Shown one piece after another: positions 19,202-28,553 of a stretch of DNA of 28,553 nucleotides. Where the stretch lies: positions 1-28,553 of the forward strand of contig KN832907.1 in NCBI GenBank assembly GCA_000827325.1, read 5' to 3'. Below the pieces are notes generated by a model. The model worked only from the letters and a program-made list of their open reading frames with translations. It did not search any database and was not told the DNA's origin. Positions within the stretch are counted from its first letter, which is position 1, and every line of letters starts with the position of its first letter. The stretch is from Oidiodendron maius Zn. Taxonomy: Eukaryota; Ascomycota; Leotiomycetes; Myxotrichaceae. The translations under genes were made by a program, and so were the position numbers.

Positions 19202-20989
19202 ACGTAATCCACCCCCTGCTGGGCCACCCACCCTGGTGGGCCACCCTGAATCAGTCATCAAAACAATCAAAACAATCAAAACAACACCCACTACAACAGC
19301 CAACCACGACTACTAGCGCCTTAAAAAATGGATACTGAGGACCGAATTCAACTGGCTATTCAGGCTCTACGATCAAAAAGCATGTCTAGTGTCCGCAAAG
19401 CAGCCCTTACGTTCAATGTCCCACGATCAACCCTGCAGCACCGAATAGCTGGCATGCAACCAAATAAGACCTCAAAACAACACATGCAGCGACTTACACC
19501 TGAAGAGGAAGGAGCGATATCAAGGGTAGTGCAGCAGCTATGTTTATGGGGCTGGCCTATAACAATCCAGGGCCTTGAGTCCTTAGCTAGACAGCTCCTA
19601 GACCAGAAGGGGGATTATAAGCCCCTTGGGAAGAACTGGCATGATAACTTCTTAGCTAGGCATCCAGACCTTAAGAAGCTACGCTCTCGAGCACTTGATC
19701 AGAATCGCAAGGACGCTACGAATTACGATACTGCATGCCAATGGTTTGACTTGTTTCAGACGATTCGACTCCTCTATAATATCAACGATACGGATATATA
19801 TAACATGGACGAGAAGGGCTGCATGAAAGGGGTTGGAGAGAATGTAAAGGTCCTTGTTCCACGGTCTGAGGCTTATGCCTTTTCGGCACAACCTGGGAAT
19901 CGAGAGTGGGTCTCAATCATTGAGTGTATTAGCACTCATAGCTATATACTCCCGCCATTCATTATTTTTGAGGGCAAGAGGATTCAAGACGACTGGACAG
20001 ACAACTCAATTGGAAAGCAGACTGTTATCCAAGTGAGTCCAAATGGCTGGACTGATAATAAGATTGCCTTGACATGGATTAAGCATTTTGACCAGTATAC
20101 AGTTCATCAAACTCAAGGGATTTATAGGCTCTTAATTCTTGATGGTCATACAAGCCATGTTACTCTCGACTTTGTTCAATACTGCCAGGAGCATAATATC
20201 GTCCTACTTTGCCTCCCTCCTCACTCGACACACTACCTCCAGCCTTTAGATGTTGGGATATTTGGCCCTCTTGCTCGAGCATATCGTACGCTTGTATCAC
20301 AAGGCAGTATCTTTGGAGCCGAACGAATAGACAACTATCAGTTCCTACAGTACTATCAAAAGGCACGTCAAACAATCCTTCAAAATATCCCGAGTGCATG
20401 GCGAGGTACTGGCCTTGTCCCGTTCTGTCCAGACAAGATTCTTCTGCCCTTGCGGCCAAAAACCCCACCAGTCCTTACAGACGAAAACGGACGGACAATT
20501 AATGTCCCTATTGGTTCAGAGCTTGCAATACAGATTAACGATATGGTCTCACAGCTCCTTGATGTCTGTCAGTCTCCATTAAAGCAGGGTATTTTATTTA
20601 TAAAACAGACTGCACTTACAGCAATTGCAGATAGGGCTACTTTACGCTCCTTAAACCAGGGCCTTGTTGAGAAGACAACTAAGCAGAGGAGGAAGAAGAC
20701 TGGTAAACACTTCGGAGAGGCTCGTGTATTGACTGTTGAGGATATACTAACAAAGGCTCAAGAGAGGGAGACTAGGGAGGCTATAGAGGGGGCAGAAAAG
20801 GCTAGGAAAAGGGCCCTGTACGGTAAAATGGGCTTTGCAAAGCTAGTCTGGAAAGAGCTATCTATGGGCACTGAAATATTTGAATAATAGCTGTATATTT
20901 TAATTGAAAGCGTATTTAAATTTATCGGGCGCAGCAGGCCAGTCAGGTGGCCCACCAGGGTGGGTGGCCCAGCAGGGGGTGGATTACGT
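19202..20989 (+). mobile_element. Intact pogo/Fot1-like DNA transposon (element 3, 1788 bp)
   Basis: The element has perfect 44-bp terminal inverted repeats starting ACGTAATCCACCCCCTGCTG (left 19202-19245, right 20946-20989). TA flanks lie at 19200-19201 and 20990-20991. The ACGTAATC terminus resembles Fot1-group ends. Within each TIR, GGGCCACC is repeated about 17 bp apart. One intact transposase gene fills the element. Its ends and protein are clearly different from element 1, so it is a separate family. Confidence 0.93.
19328..20887 (+). CDS. pogo/Fot1-family DDE transposase (element 3)
   Basis: This is a single-exon protein of 519 aa. The N-terminal psq-type helix-turn-helix (about 5-45) contains RKAALTFNVPRSTLQHRI. 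The CENP-B-type segment (about 60-125) contains LGKNWHDNFLARHPDLK. The DDE_1 core has IYNMDEKGCMKGV (first Asp), LLILDGHTSHVTLDF (second Asp) and YLQPLDVGIFGPL (third Asp). The basic C-terminal region is rich in Lys/Arg (KQRRKKTGKHFGEAR). The start ATG at 19328 is preceded by an A-rich leader of 126 bp from the element end. The catalytic Asp residues and frame are intact, so the enzyme may be active. Confidence 0.94.
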   Translation: MDTEDRIQLAIQALRSKSMSSVRKAALTFNVPRSTLQHRIAGMQPNKTSKQHMQRLTPEEEGAISRVVQQLCLWGWPITIQGLESLARQLLDQKGDYKPLGKNWHDNFLARHPDLKKLRSRALDQNRKDATNYDTACQWFDLFQTIRLLYNINDTDIYNMDEKGCMKGVGENVKVLVPRSEAYAFSAQPGNREWVSIIECISTHSYILPPFIIFEGKRIQDDWTDNSIGKQTVIQVSPNGWTDNKIALTWIKHFDQYTVHQTQGIYRLLILDGHTSHVTLDFVQYCQEHNIVLLCLPPHSTHYLQPLDVGIFGPLARAYRTLVSQGSIFGAERIDNYQFLQYYQKARQTILQNIPSAWRGTGLVPFCPDKILLPLRPKTPPVLTDENGRTINVPIGSELAIQINDMVSQLLDVCQSPLKQGILFIKQTALTAIADRATLRSLNQGLVEKTTKQRRKKTGKHFGEARVLTVEDILTKAQERETREAIEGAEKARKRALYGKMGFAKLVWKELSMGTEIFE

Positions 20990-21027
20990 TAGAGCGAAAC
21001 GACCCCGCACTGTTGCGAATGTAACCG

Positions 21028-21317
21028 GAGCCGGTCATATCAGTAAGCCGGTCGGCTAATATTACCGCAAAAATCACGATTTTAAAACTATAATAACTTG
21101 GCCATTTCTTAATATTTTAATGTAAAATAAAAAATCATAGCTATTTACCTATATGCGATTGATATTTGGGAATTTAAAAGAAATAAATCTATAAACTTTT
21201 AAGATATTAAATCTTGGCCCAGAAATGGCCAAGTTATTATAGTTTTAAAATCGTGATTTTTGCGGTAATATTAGCTGACCGGCTTACTGATATGACCGGC
21301 TCACTGGTGGACTACGT
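21028..21317. mobile_element. MITE copy 2 (internally deleted, left tip eroded)
   Basis: The inner arms are nearly the same as in the MITE at 921: GATTTTAAAACT(A/G)TAATAACTT(A/G)GCCATTTCT near the left and its complement near the right. The right end finishes ...GGACTACGT at 21317 followed by TA. The left end matches the right arm only from about 21028 and its outermost 20-odd bases are changed. The interior runs as in copy 1 up to a TTGGCCC sequence and then jumps to AGAAATGGCC. About 150 bp of the middle are therefore missing relative to copy 1. It is non-coding. Confidence 0.8.
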
Positions 21318-21319
21318 TA

Positions 21320-21864
21320 TGAGAGCCCGGTTATTACCAATACTTCAGAGCTCCGACCGTACGGAGACTGCACAGCGCATCACATCACATGACCAGAGAA
21401 GAGATGTCCTGCTTATCTGGATTGGGATAAAGCCGAAGAAGAAAGGATTGAGGCCATAGTCTAGACAGAGATAGGAGACAATCCTTTAGGAAGAAAGAGA
21501 AGAGGAGTGGGTGACATCTGGAGAAGGGTAGCATGGGATATTGAGGAACAGGAAGTCTTGTTCTCTGCTCAAAGGCAGGAAGAACATTGTATTGTACAGT
21601 AACCCACAATAAGTAAAGGCCGCAAGCGAGATTTACGCAGAAAAAGGCGATTTTACCCTCTATACAAGATTATGTACGCCACTTAGAGTGTGCGACAGCT
21701 TTTTGCCGCGACCTCCGTAGGTCTGGTGAAAGCCCTGTGCACAGCCCCATTTGTTGGATACTAATGCAAACTCAGCCACACGAATAGCCTCAGTTCAGAA
21801 TCCCCCCAAAATGCAATTTCTCCTGCTCTTACTTGCTTCCCGCTGTAATCACGAAATGAGAGGA
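21320..21864. other. Intergenic, upstream of the NLR gene
   Basis: No gene is supported. The stretch 21385-21609 contains short Lys/Arg- and Leu-rich frames on both strands without motifs. It could contain old element remnants; none is identifiable by eye. Confidence 0.35.
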
Positions 21865-21870
21865 TATAAA
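21865..21870 (+). promoter_or_regulatory. TATA-like box of the NLR gene
   Basis: TATAAA (in GGATATAAACAA) lies 175 bp before the start codon at 22045. Position evidence only. Confidence 0.3.
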
Positions 21871-22044
21871 CAACGCCATATGATACATCCTAGGTGATCC
21901 TTGCTGTATAATTACTACAGATTTCCTCCTCAGCAGAAGGAGCTAACAGAGCACTAGGGTTCACAACTGCAAAAGGTCACACCTGGGAACGGCAATCACT
22001 TCTTTTCCTACTTTCCCACGCCCTAAGACAGGATACCTCTCATC

Positions 22045-25000
22045 ATGGACCCAGTCTCACTAACCCTTGGCATAGCTGGATTGGCTGGCCTTTTTAGCAC
22101 GTGTCTTGAAGTTATTGAAAAAGCAAGCCTGTATAAGAACTTCAATTCTGAACACTATCTAATCCACACCCAATACGAAGCTGATAGGGTTCTGTTCCAA
22201 CTATGGGCACAAAAGGTTGGTATAGGTAAACTCCGACCACAAGACACTCACCACGAATACCTAGACAACCCCGAGATTGCCTCGATAGTACAGAGGATCC
22301 TATCAAGCATCCAGGGCATTTTCACAAAGACGACGAGTGAGTTATCCGACATGGAGTTAAGTTCCAAAACTGGCAGGATGGGATTCTTAGAGGTCAATGA
22401 TCATCTGGCTCAATACAGTGCTCAGACTCTCAGCTCACAAGCCGCTGCATCTAAAAGGCACAAGGTGAGATGGGCGTTTGGCGGGAGAGACAAATCCATG
22501 GAACGGGCCCGGATGTTCTCAGAGATGGTGTCAAGATTATACATGCTGGTTCCTCCAGAGGATAGGAACTCCCTAAGCCGTATGTGCTAGAGCACCGTCC
22601 ATTCGCTCAGACTGCTTATGTGTTTTAGGAGAGGACTCAAATATTCTAGGAGAGGAGAGTCGAAGCATTATAGAAGCTCAACAAATTGCATGGGCTGAGA
22701 TGTCGAGGCAAATCGAAGGTACGGTGGAAATGCTTCACGAAATACGTGTACTAATTTGCACAGCCGAGATGAGGAAAGACATTGACAGTTGGCTCGGTGC
22801 GACATGGACTAATACTCGCTATGATGAGTGCCTTGGACTACAATTAGTGGGCACCGGTGACTGGATCTTCAATATCCCTGCATTTCTAGAATGGTCATCA
22901 CCTGACTTCCCATCAAACACAGCAAAGCTGCTCTGGATCAACGGCCCTGCTGGACACGGAAAAACGATTACCTGCGCGAGGGTAATCGAATATCTGTCCA
23001 AGACATTGGAACTTCCTCTCGTATACTATTTTTACTCATCTGACTACGATATGGGCGACCCTTTTGTTATAGTCCGATCCTGGATCTCGCAAATGATGGC
23101 GAGTAATTCGCAGGTATTTGAACTGGCCAGTGACAGGTGGCAGATTAGAAATGGGCCAACGGCCTCAAGGAAAGAAGTCACAGAGCTCTTCGGTCTAATC
23201 GTTCAGGCCATACCCAACTGCACGTTTGTGGTCGATGGTCTTGATGAATGCGTCTGTTCCAAGGATAGCTCAAGATGGAGCGATGACAACAGCCGGTCTG
23301 GATTTATCAAGACTCTCAAGCTTACCGTTGCGTATACCACTTCTCGAATTATGATCGTGAGCCGCGACGAGGCCGACATCCGCAATGCAGTCAGCGCTAC
23401 AACTTCGAGTGACCAGAGCCTAGTAATATACGAGCACCGAATTACCCAAGAGGATGTTAAGCATGATCTGTTACTTTACTCTGAAAGCACCATTAGACAG
23501 AACTTGCAGGACAGGACTAAAATACAGACCGACGAGTTATCGAGATGGCTGACAGAAGGGAGTAGTGGCATGTTTCTGTGGGTAAAATTGCAAGGGAAGA
23601 ATCTGGAGCGGTGTGGCAAAGGGAAAAATAACAAGCAACTTGGGAGAATGATTCAAGAGACACCAAGGGGTCTAGACCACCTTTACGAGCGTAACTTGGA
23701 TGAGATTGACCGGCTTGAGGAACCGGACAGAACACGTGCACTTTCGATCCTTCGATGGGCGGCATTTGCTACACGCCCACTCACTGTCCGCAAGATTACG
23801 GAGTCTCTGCTTGTTGCAGATGATGACAGCTATGACGATCTCTTGGTTGACGAGCTTCCAGACGCGCTTGATGAGGCATATGTGGATGGCCAAATTATCG
23901 GAATTTGTGCTTCTCTCGTTGAGAAGCACAAAAGCGCAACTATGCAGAGCTTCGATACTATGACTATTCATTTGACACATTTCTCAGTCAAGGAGTATGT
24001 GCTATGGAAGATGTCTTCCTCCAGTCCGAGAGATATGGTAGGAATGCTCCGCTCTAGCGAAGCAATCCAGCATAATGAACTAGCCAAGATTTGTTTACGT
24101 TATCTCAACTTCAAAAACGTCTGGCAATACCCTGGGCTCTCTAAGGAGCTTCGTACTAGTCGCTCTTTTCGTCTATATGCTGCTACATCATGGTATCAGC
24201 ATATTAAGGTTGGTGCTAAGAACTACCCCGAAGTGGTTCAGCTTATCAATGTTCTATTTAATCCGGCCAATCAAAATTGGGAAGCGTGGAGAAACTCATT
24301 TGATACTACTACACAATCAGCGACAACAATAAAGTCATCGGTTGAAGGACCTTCGACATGCCAACTGTACTATGCATCGTATCTTGGACTTTATGATACG
24401 ACTCTGTATCTCCTTGAAGAAGTGGGTCTAGACCCGAATTATATCGATGGCTCTCAGACAACAGCGTTACATGCCGCATGTATTAAGGGACACCTTTCTA
24501 TTGTAAAGGCGCTGCTCAAAAAGGGCGCTAGCACAACCATTGCGGATGATTCTCAAAGGACACCTCTCTATTTAGCGGCAATGAATGGAAACAGCGAAAT
24601 CGTCAAGACACTGCTTAAAGTAGGAGCCAACTTAGCAGTCCTGCAGAAAAACGGCTGGACACCACTAAATGTAGCTTCATACAATGGCCATATTGAAGTA
24701 GTCAAGCTCCTACTCGAGAACGGAGCCGACTTAACAATTGCAAATAATGATGGCTGGACACCTCTCAACTTAGCTTCAGCCAGTGGTCATATTGAAGTGA
24801 TCAAGCTCCATCTAGAGAATGGAGCCGACTTGACAATTACAAACAATAATGGCTGGACACCTCTAAACACAGCTTCAAATAATGGTCACATTGAAGTAGT
24901 CAAGCTTCTATTGGAGAACGGAGCCGACGTGACAATTGCAAACAATATAGGATGTACACCGCTATATTGGGCTTCATACAAGGGTCATATTGAAGTAGTC

Positions 25001-27014
25001 AAGCTCCTACTCGAGAATGGAGCCGACTTGACAATTGCGAATAATTATGGCTGGACGCCTCTAAACTCAGCTTCACACAATGGTCATGTTGAAGTAGTCA
25101 AGCTCCTACTCGAGAACGGAGCCAACTTAACAATTGCAAACAATATAGGATGTACGCCGCTATATTGTGCTTCATACAATGGCCATATAGAAGTAGTCAA
25201 GCTTCTATTGGAGAACGGAGCAGACTGGACAATTGCAAACAATAATGGCTGGACACCTCTCAACTCAGCTTCAGACAGTGGTTATATGGAAGTAGTCAAG
25301 CTCCTACTCGAGAACGGAGCCGACTTGACAATTACAGACTGTAATGGCTGGACACCTCTAAACACAGCTTCAAATAATGGGCATATTGAAGTAGTCAAGC
25401 TCCTACTGGAGAATGGAGCAGACTTGACAATTGCAAATAATAATGGCTGGACGCCTCTCAACTCAGCTTCAAATAATGGTCATATTGAAGCAGTCAAGCT
25501 CCTACTCGAGAATGGAGCCGACTTGACAGTTACAAACAATAAAGGATGCACGCCGCTATATTGGGCTTCACGCAAAGGCCATATTAATGTAGTCAAGCTC
25601 CTCCTCGAGAACGGAGCCGACTTGACAATTGCGAATAATTATGGCTGGACACCTCTAAATGCAACTTCAAATAATGGTCATATTGAAGTGATTAAGCTCC
25701 TACTCGAGAATGGAGCTGACTTGACAATTGCAAACAATATAGGATGCACGCCGCTATATTGGGCTTCATGTAAGGGTCACATTGAAGTAGTCAAGCTCCT
25801 ACTCGAGAACGGAGCCGACTCGACAATTGCAAACAAGAATGGCTGGACACCTCTAAACACAGCTTCAAATAATGGTCACATTGAAGTAGTCAAGCTCCTA
25901 CTCGAGAACGGAGCAGACTTGACAATTGCAAACAATAAAGGCTCGACACCTCTAAACACAGCTTCAAAAAATGGTCACATTGAAGTAGTCAAGCTCCTAC
26001 TTGAGAATGGGGCCGACGTGACAATTGCTAACAATAATGGCTGGACACCTCTCAACATAGCTTCAAATAATGGTCATACTGAAGCAGTCAAGCTCCTGCT
26101 CAAGAATGGAGCCGACTTGACAGTCGCGAACAAAATTGAGTACACACCGCTATATTCAGCTTCACGTAATGGCCATGTTGAAGTAGTTGAGCTGCTCCTT
26201 AAAAACGGGGCAGATTTAGAAGCTGTCAATGCTAAAACTTTAAGTAGGAGATATGGTACTCTGTTTAACAGTTCTGCATATAGTGGCTCTCTTGCTTTAG
26301 TACGCTTGTGGCTAGACAAGTACCATTTTGATTACAATTCAGTGGATGATCAAGGACGAAATGCCGCTCATTTTGCTGCTAGAGGCGGCCATACAGATGT
26401 ATTGGCATATTTGTTGGAGCTTGGAATCCATCCCGATGCACGGGACGTGAAAGGTGACGGAATTCTCCAATATGCTACTATGAGCGGCTCTCTTGATACA
26501 GTGCGAAAAGCTTTGTCGGTTTGTAGACCCTATGAGAGCGTGACGGGCTGGACTCCATTGCATTGGGCATGTAGAATGGCGGACTTCTCAATGGTCAACC
26601 TGCTTGTGACTTCTGGTGTAACCAACAGAGTCACAACGACATACCAGCCACCAGGCCAATGGACGCCATATTCTATTGCCACATATCACCAGAATACAAA
26701 GCTCACACCTGAGTCCTTTGAAAATTCAGAAGGCGAAAAGAGTCAAGAAGCAATTCGACTTGTCTCAATGGGTGCAGACAATTCGCTGCTCCCGGCAGAG
26801 AAACATGACAGCTTTTCCTGTGACGAATGCCTACTTGTATGTATTTCTTGCTTAAAACAACCCCAGTTATCTAACCTATAAGGATATATATGGCCCACGG
26901 TTTCATTGTGCAGTTTGCCACGACTTTGACTACTGTTTTATGTGCAAGCTAACCTCTGAGTTGACGCATCCGAATCACAGGTGGGAGTTGAAAGAATCCG
27001 CTGCTGTTCTCTAA
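22045..27014 (+). CDS. HeLo-NACHT-ankyrin-ZZ NLR protein (1624 aa, three exons)
   Basis: Exons are 22045-22579, 22629-26836 and 26883-27014. Intron 1 (49 nt) has donor GTATGT and acceptor TTTAG. Intron 2 (46 nt) has donor GTATGT, branch CTAAC and acceptor AAG. The HeLo domain (about 1-200) begins MDPVSLTLGIAGLAGLFSTC, a Gly-rich hydrophobic helix; HeLo domains of the HET-S type execute cell death by acting on membranes. The NACHT NTPase has Walker A GPAGHGKT (284-291) and Walker B FVVDGLDE (378-385). About 22 ankyrin units follow from about residue 755; 16 of them (855-1382) are exact 33-residue repeats. After the second intron the C-terminus becomes a ZZ zinc finger (CDECLLD, HCAVC, YCFMC and a final HPNH). 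NLRs of this kind sense a ligand through the repeats, oligomerise via NACHT and trigger incompatibility or defence cell death. No key motif is broken. Confidence 0.92.
24656..26239 (+). repeat. Ankyrin-coding tandem array, 16 units of exactly 99 bp
   Basis: Sixteen units start every 99 bp from 24656 to 26141 with no insertion or deletion. Each encodes (W/C)TPL(N/Y)xASxxGHIEVVK, then LLLENGADLTIANNxG. The units are very similar at the nucleotide level (shared GAAGTAGTCAAGCTCCTACT). W-type (TPLN) and C-type (TPLY) units are arranged so that units 3-8 resemble units 9-14 and units 9-10 resemble 15-16, i.e. a six-unit (594-bp) higher-order period. No in-frame stop occurs. Confidence 0.93.
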
Positions 27015-28232
27015 GAGCCTGTATCACCCAGCGCCTATTGATAGGTATTCATCTTTGACCAAGGCCCTGGGCGATAGGAGGGAGAGCCAAGCAAATACAA
27101 TCCTAGTCGCTAGTAAAATGAAATTCAAGGCAAAGGAGCTGAAGGTTAGGATGCTCCCAAGATCTGTAGAGGCTCTCCTTCACTTCCTTTATTGGCGCCC
27201 CACTCCCTAATTCTGCAAAGCCTCTAAGCACGAAGATCCATAGCTGTTTGTAAGTAAGGTCTCAACATGTCTCGATACCGATCCGATCAGAGCATCTCGT
27301 TGCTCTTTTCATTCCGAGAGCAATGTGCATCGCAGGGTGCCTTACTACTGCCAGCAACTTCTTAAGGAGCTCTGACCCAATTTTCGAGTGCTTTAGATTC
27401 TCATATATGGACTTAATGCTTGTAATAAGGCACCTGACACCTAAGAAAGACTCCTTGAGGCGTCTTTTTATTTTTTATTGGCGACTTGAGGGTGAGGTTC
27501 GCGCCTCGCTGCAGAGCTTCACGGAACCAAGAACCATTCAACACACGAACTGACTCACTCCCAACTGCCCCAAGAGAACGATACCATTCGAAAATCGATG
27601 GACCTTGATCACTTGGAGATGATGGTTCTAGAAGTGGGACGATCGTCTTTCGCGGGAAATGGCTGGTCTGCGCGCCTGGCCAAATAACGCTACAACGTGC
27701 CAGGTATCAAAACCATCACTTTCTTGATGCCCACCATCAGGATTTTGTAGACCCACCTCTGACTCATCGAAGCGGCCGCAATTTTTCAGGGTCAAACCAA
27801 TGTCCACTTTTCAGAAGAAGAAAAAAATTACCCGTCTACACCCTCCAACCTTCGTTCGCCAAGCTACACCAGAGCAATGACTAGTACATAGACAAGGTTG
27901 TTAAGGTATCATCTTGATATTTAGCTAGGCACTTACTCTCAACTCAGCATGGATCCTCGGTACTCGTCATCTCGAAGATAACATATTTAGGACTAAATCT
28001 GGGAAGGCCCAATAGCGGTCTAATTGAACCCGACTCCAGAATATCATGCAGCAATCAATATGTCTCCTACAGAAAGCAAAGTTTCTTGTGAAAGAAGGTA
28101 TTTAATATTAGAAATGAATTGAATCACAGTATTTGCCAAATGCAAACGGAGCAGTCCAGCTTTCTAATCTATAGCAACGAAACAAATACAGTGTGTTAGA
28201 GATGGAGTCTAATTCCAGGCCCCTCCTCCAGT
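27015..28232. other. Intergenic between the NLR and the right-edge gene, no supported gene
   Basis: It includes the 3' UTRs of two convergent genes. A 76-codon plus frame at 27323-27553 has no motif. I see no TIRs, LTRs or RNA genes in this stretch. Confidence 0.4.
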
Positions 28233-28553
28233 CTAGAAGCAATCATCATGTTGTCGTTCTGCATGGCTATAGAAGTGCATGGCTGTACCTAAGAAGGCGT
28301 TGCACCCTTTGTAAGGACAGTCAAAGCCCTCTCCGACCGCCCGTTCCGTAAGATGCTGGTCTTGAGCGTGCCTCTTCCGACTATCACGGCGAGAATATTT
28401 GTATTCCCTCTTACCCGGGCCTACTTCCTCATCCCCCCACCTGCAAAAGGGGCAATACCACTCGGCTGTAGTATCCTTAGCGATGTCCTCGACTGGAGGG
28501 ATATCTGCAAACGGATCCTCCTCATCTATGACAATATTATCAACCTTTAGACG
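28233..28553 (-). CDS. C-terminal end of a C2H2-type zinc-finger protein, probably a DUF3435 (FluG-domain) family member; partial
   Basis: The minus frame is open from the window edge to TAG at 28235-28233 (106 codons). It reads an acidic stretch (DEEDPFADIPPVEDI), then a first finger-like block, YCPFCRWGDE...YSRRDSRKRHAQDQHL. A second block follows, FDCPYKGCNAFLGTAMHFYS then HAERQH, and the end is DDCF. The order C-x2-C, SRxDxxxRH, HL, CPxxxC, MHFxxHAxxxH is the one I associate with the C-terminal tail of many fungal DUF3435 proteins, which are tyrosine-recombinase relatives. The recombinase domain itself would be right of the window, so the family is inferred from the tail only. Other fungal C2H2 proteins remain possible. 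Confidence 0.6.
   Translation of the reverse strand, partial: RLKVDNIVIDEEDPFADIPPVEDIAKDTTAEWYCPFCRWGDEEVGPGKREYKYSRRDSRKRHAQDQHLTERAVGEGFDCPYKGCNAFLGTAMHFYSHAERQHDDCF

Noticed and set aside
24656-26239. CRISPR-like or satellite interpretation of the 99-bp array
   Set aside because: The repeat length is a multiple of three, keeps one open frame and encodes canonical ankyrin units inside a fungal NLR.
26837-26881. Unspliced C-terminus of the NLR (ending QPQLSNL)
   Set aside because: The segment is a textbook short intron (GTATGT, CTAAC, AAG), and removing it reveals a complete ZZ zinc finger in frame.
28353-28550. 65-codon plus-strand frame at the right edge
   Set aside because: It is the antisense of the zinc-finger coding frame, which has clear Cys/His spacing.
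1-28553. tRNA, rRNA or LTR retrotransposon features
   Set aside because: I looked for cloverleaf-like segments and for paired TG...CA long repeats and found none I could support by eye.

Overview
The window comes from a filamentous ascomycete (Pezizomycotina). The basis is the many short introns (about 46-110 nt) with GTAAGT/GTATGT-type donors and CTRAC-like branch sites, a Zn2Cys6 transcription factor with a fungal regulatory domain, a HeLo-NACHT-ankyrin NLR, and Fot1/pogo, hAT and Tad-type LINE transposons. I cannot name the species. It is an accessory-type region: a few well-formed genes separated by nested and decayed transposons.

Left part (1-4.3 kb) is a transposon stack. It holds the 5' end of a LINE ORF1 (minus strand), a single left TIR of a decayed pogo-like element, a 435-bp long-TIR MITE (921-1355) and an intact pogo/Fot-like element with perfect 103-bp TIRs (1378-3340). 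The broken transposase of the decayed element follows (3349-about 3985); it passes abruptly into the C-terminal tail of an unrelated Tc1-type transposase (to 4310). The MITE and the intact element both sit in the 5' leader of the decayed element.

Middle part (5-18.5 kb) holds four gene models and fragments. A small secreted six-cysteine protein (5496-5853, one intron) is a candidate effector. A C-terminal acyltransferase-3 fragment abuts a hAT transposase C-terminal fragment (7.6-8.6 kb). A complete nine-exon Zn2Cys6 regulator lies at 9330-11998 (minus). A frameshifted two-part gene of unknown function lies at 13459-15221 (minus). A four-exon secreted protein of 378 aa with several Lys-Arg sites lies at 17117-18454.

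Right part (19.2-28.5 kb) has a second, different intact pogo/Fot1-like element with 44-bp TIRs (19202-20989) and a second, internally deleted copy of the MITE family (about 21028-21317). Next is a three-exon NLR gene (22045-27014; 1624 aa) with HeLo, NACHT, about 22 ankyrin units (16 of them exact 99-bp repeats) and a C-terminal ZZ zinc finger that only appears once the last intron is removed. At the right edge, the 3' end of a minus-strand gene encodes two C2H2-like fingers resembling the tail of fungal DUF3435 (FluG-domain, tyrosine-recombinase-like) proteins.

The genes do not form an obvious metabolic pathway. The shared theme is defence or allorecognition (NLR), secretion (two secreted proteins) and mobility. 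If the right-edge gene is a DUF3435 recombinase, its orientation would fit a Starship-type element with the NLR as first cargo. That is a hypothesis from context, not something this window proves. All exon structures were derived by eye from frame, splice consensus and family resemblance.
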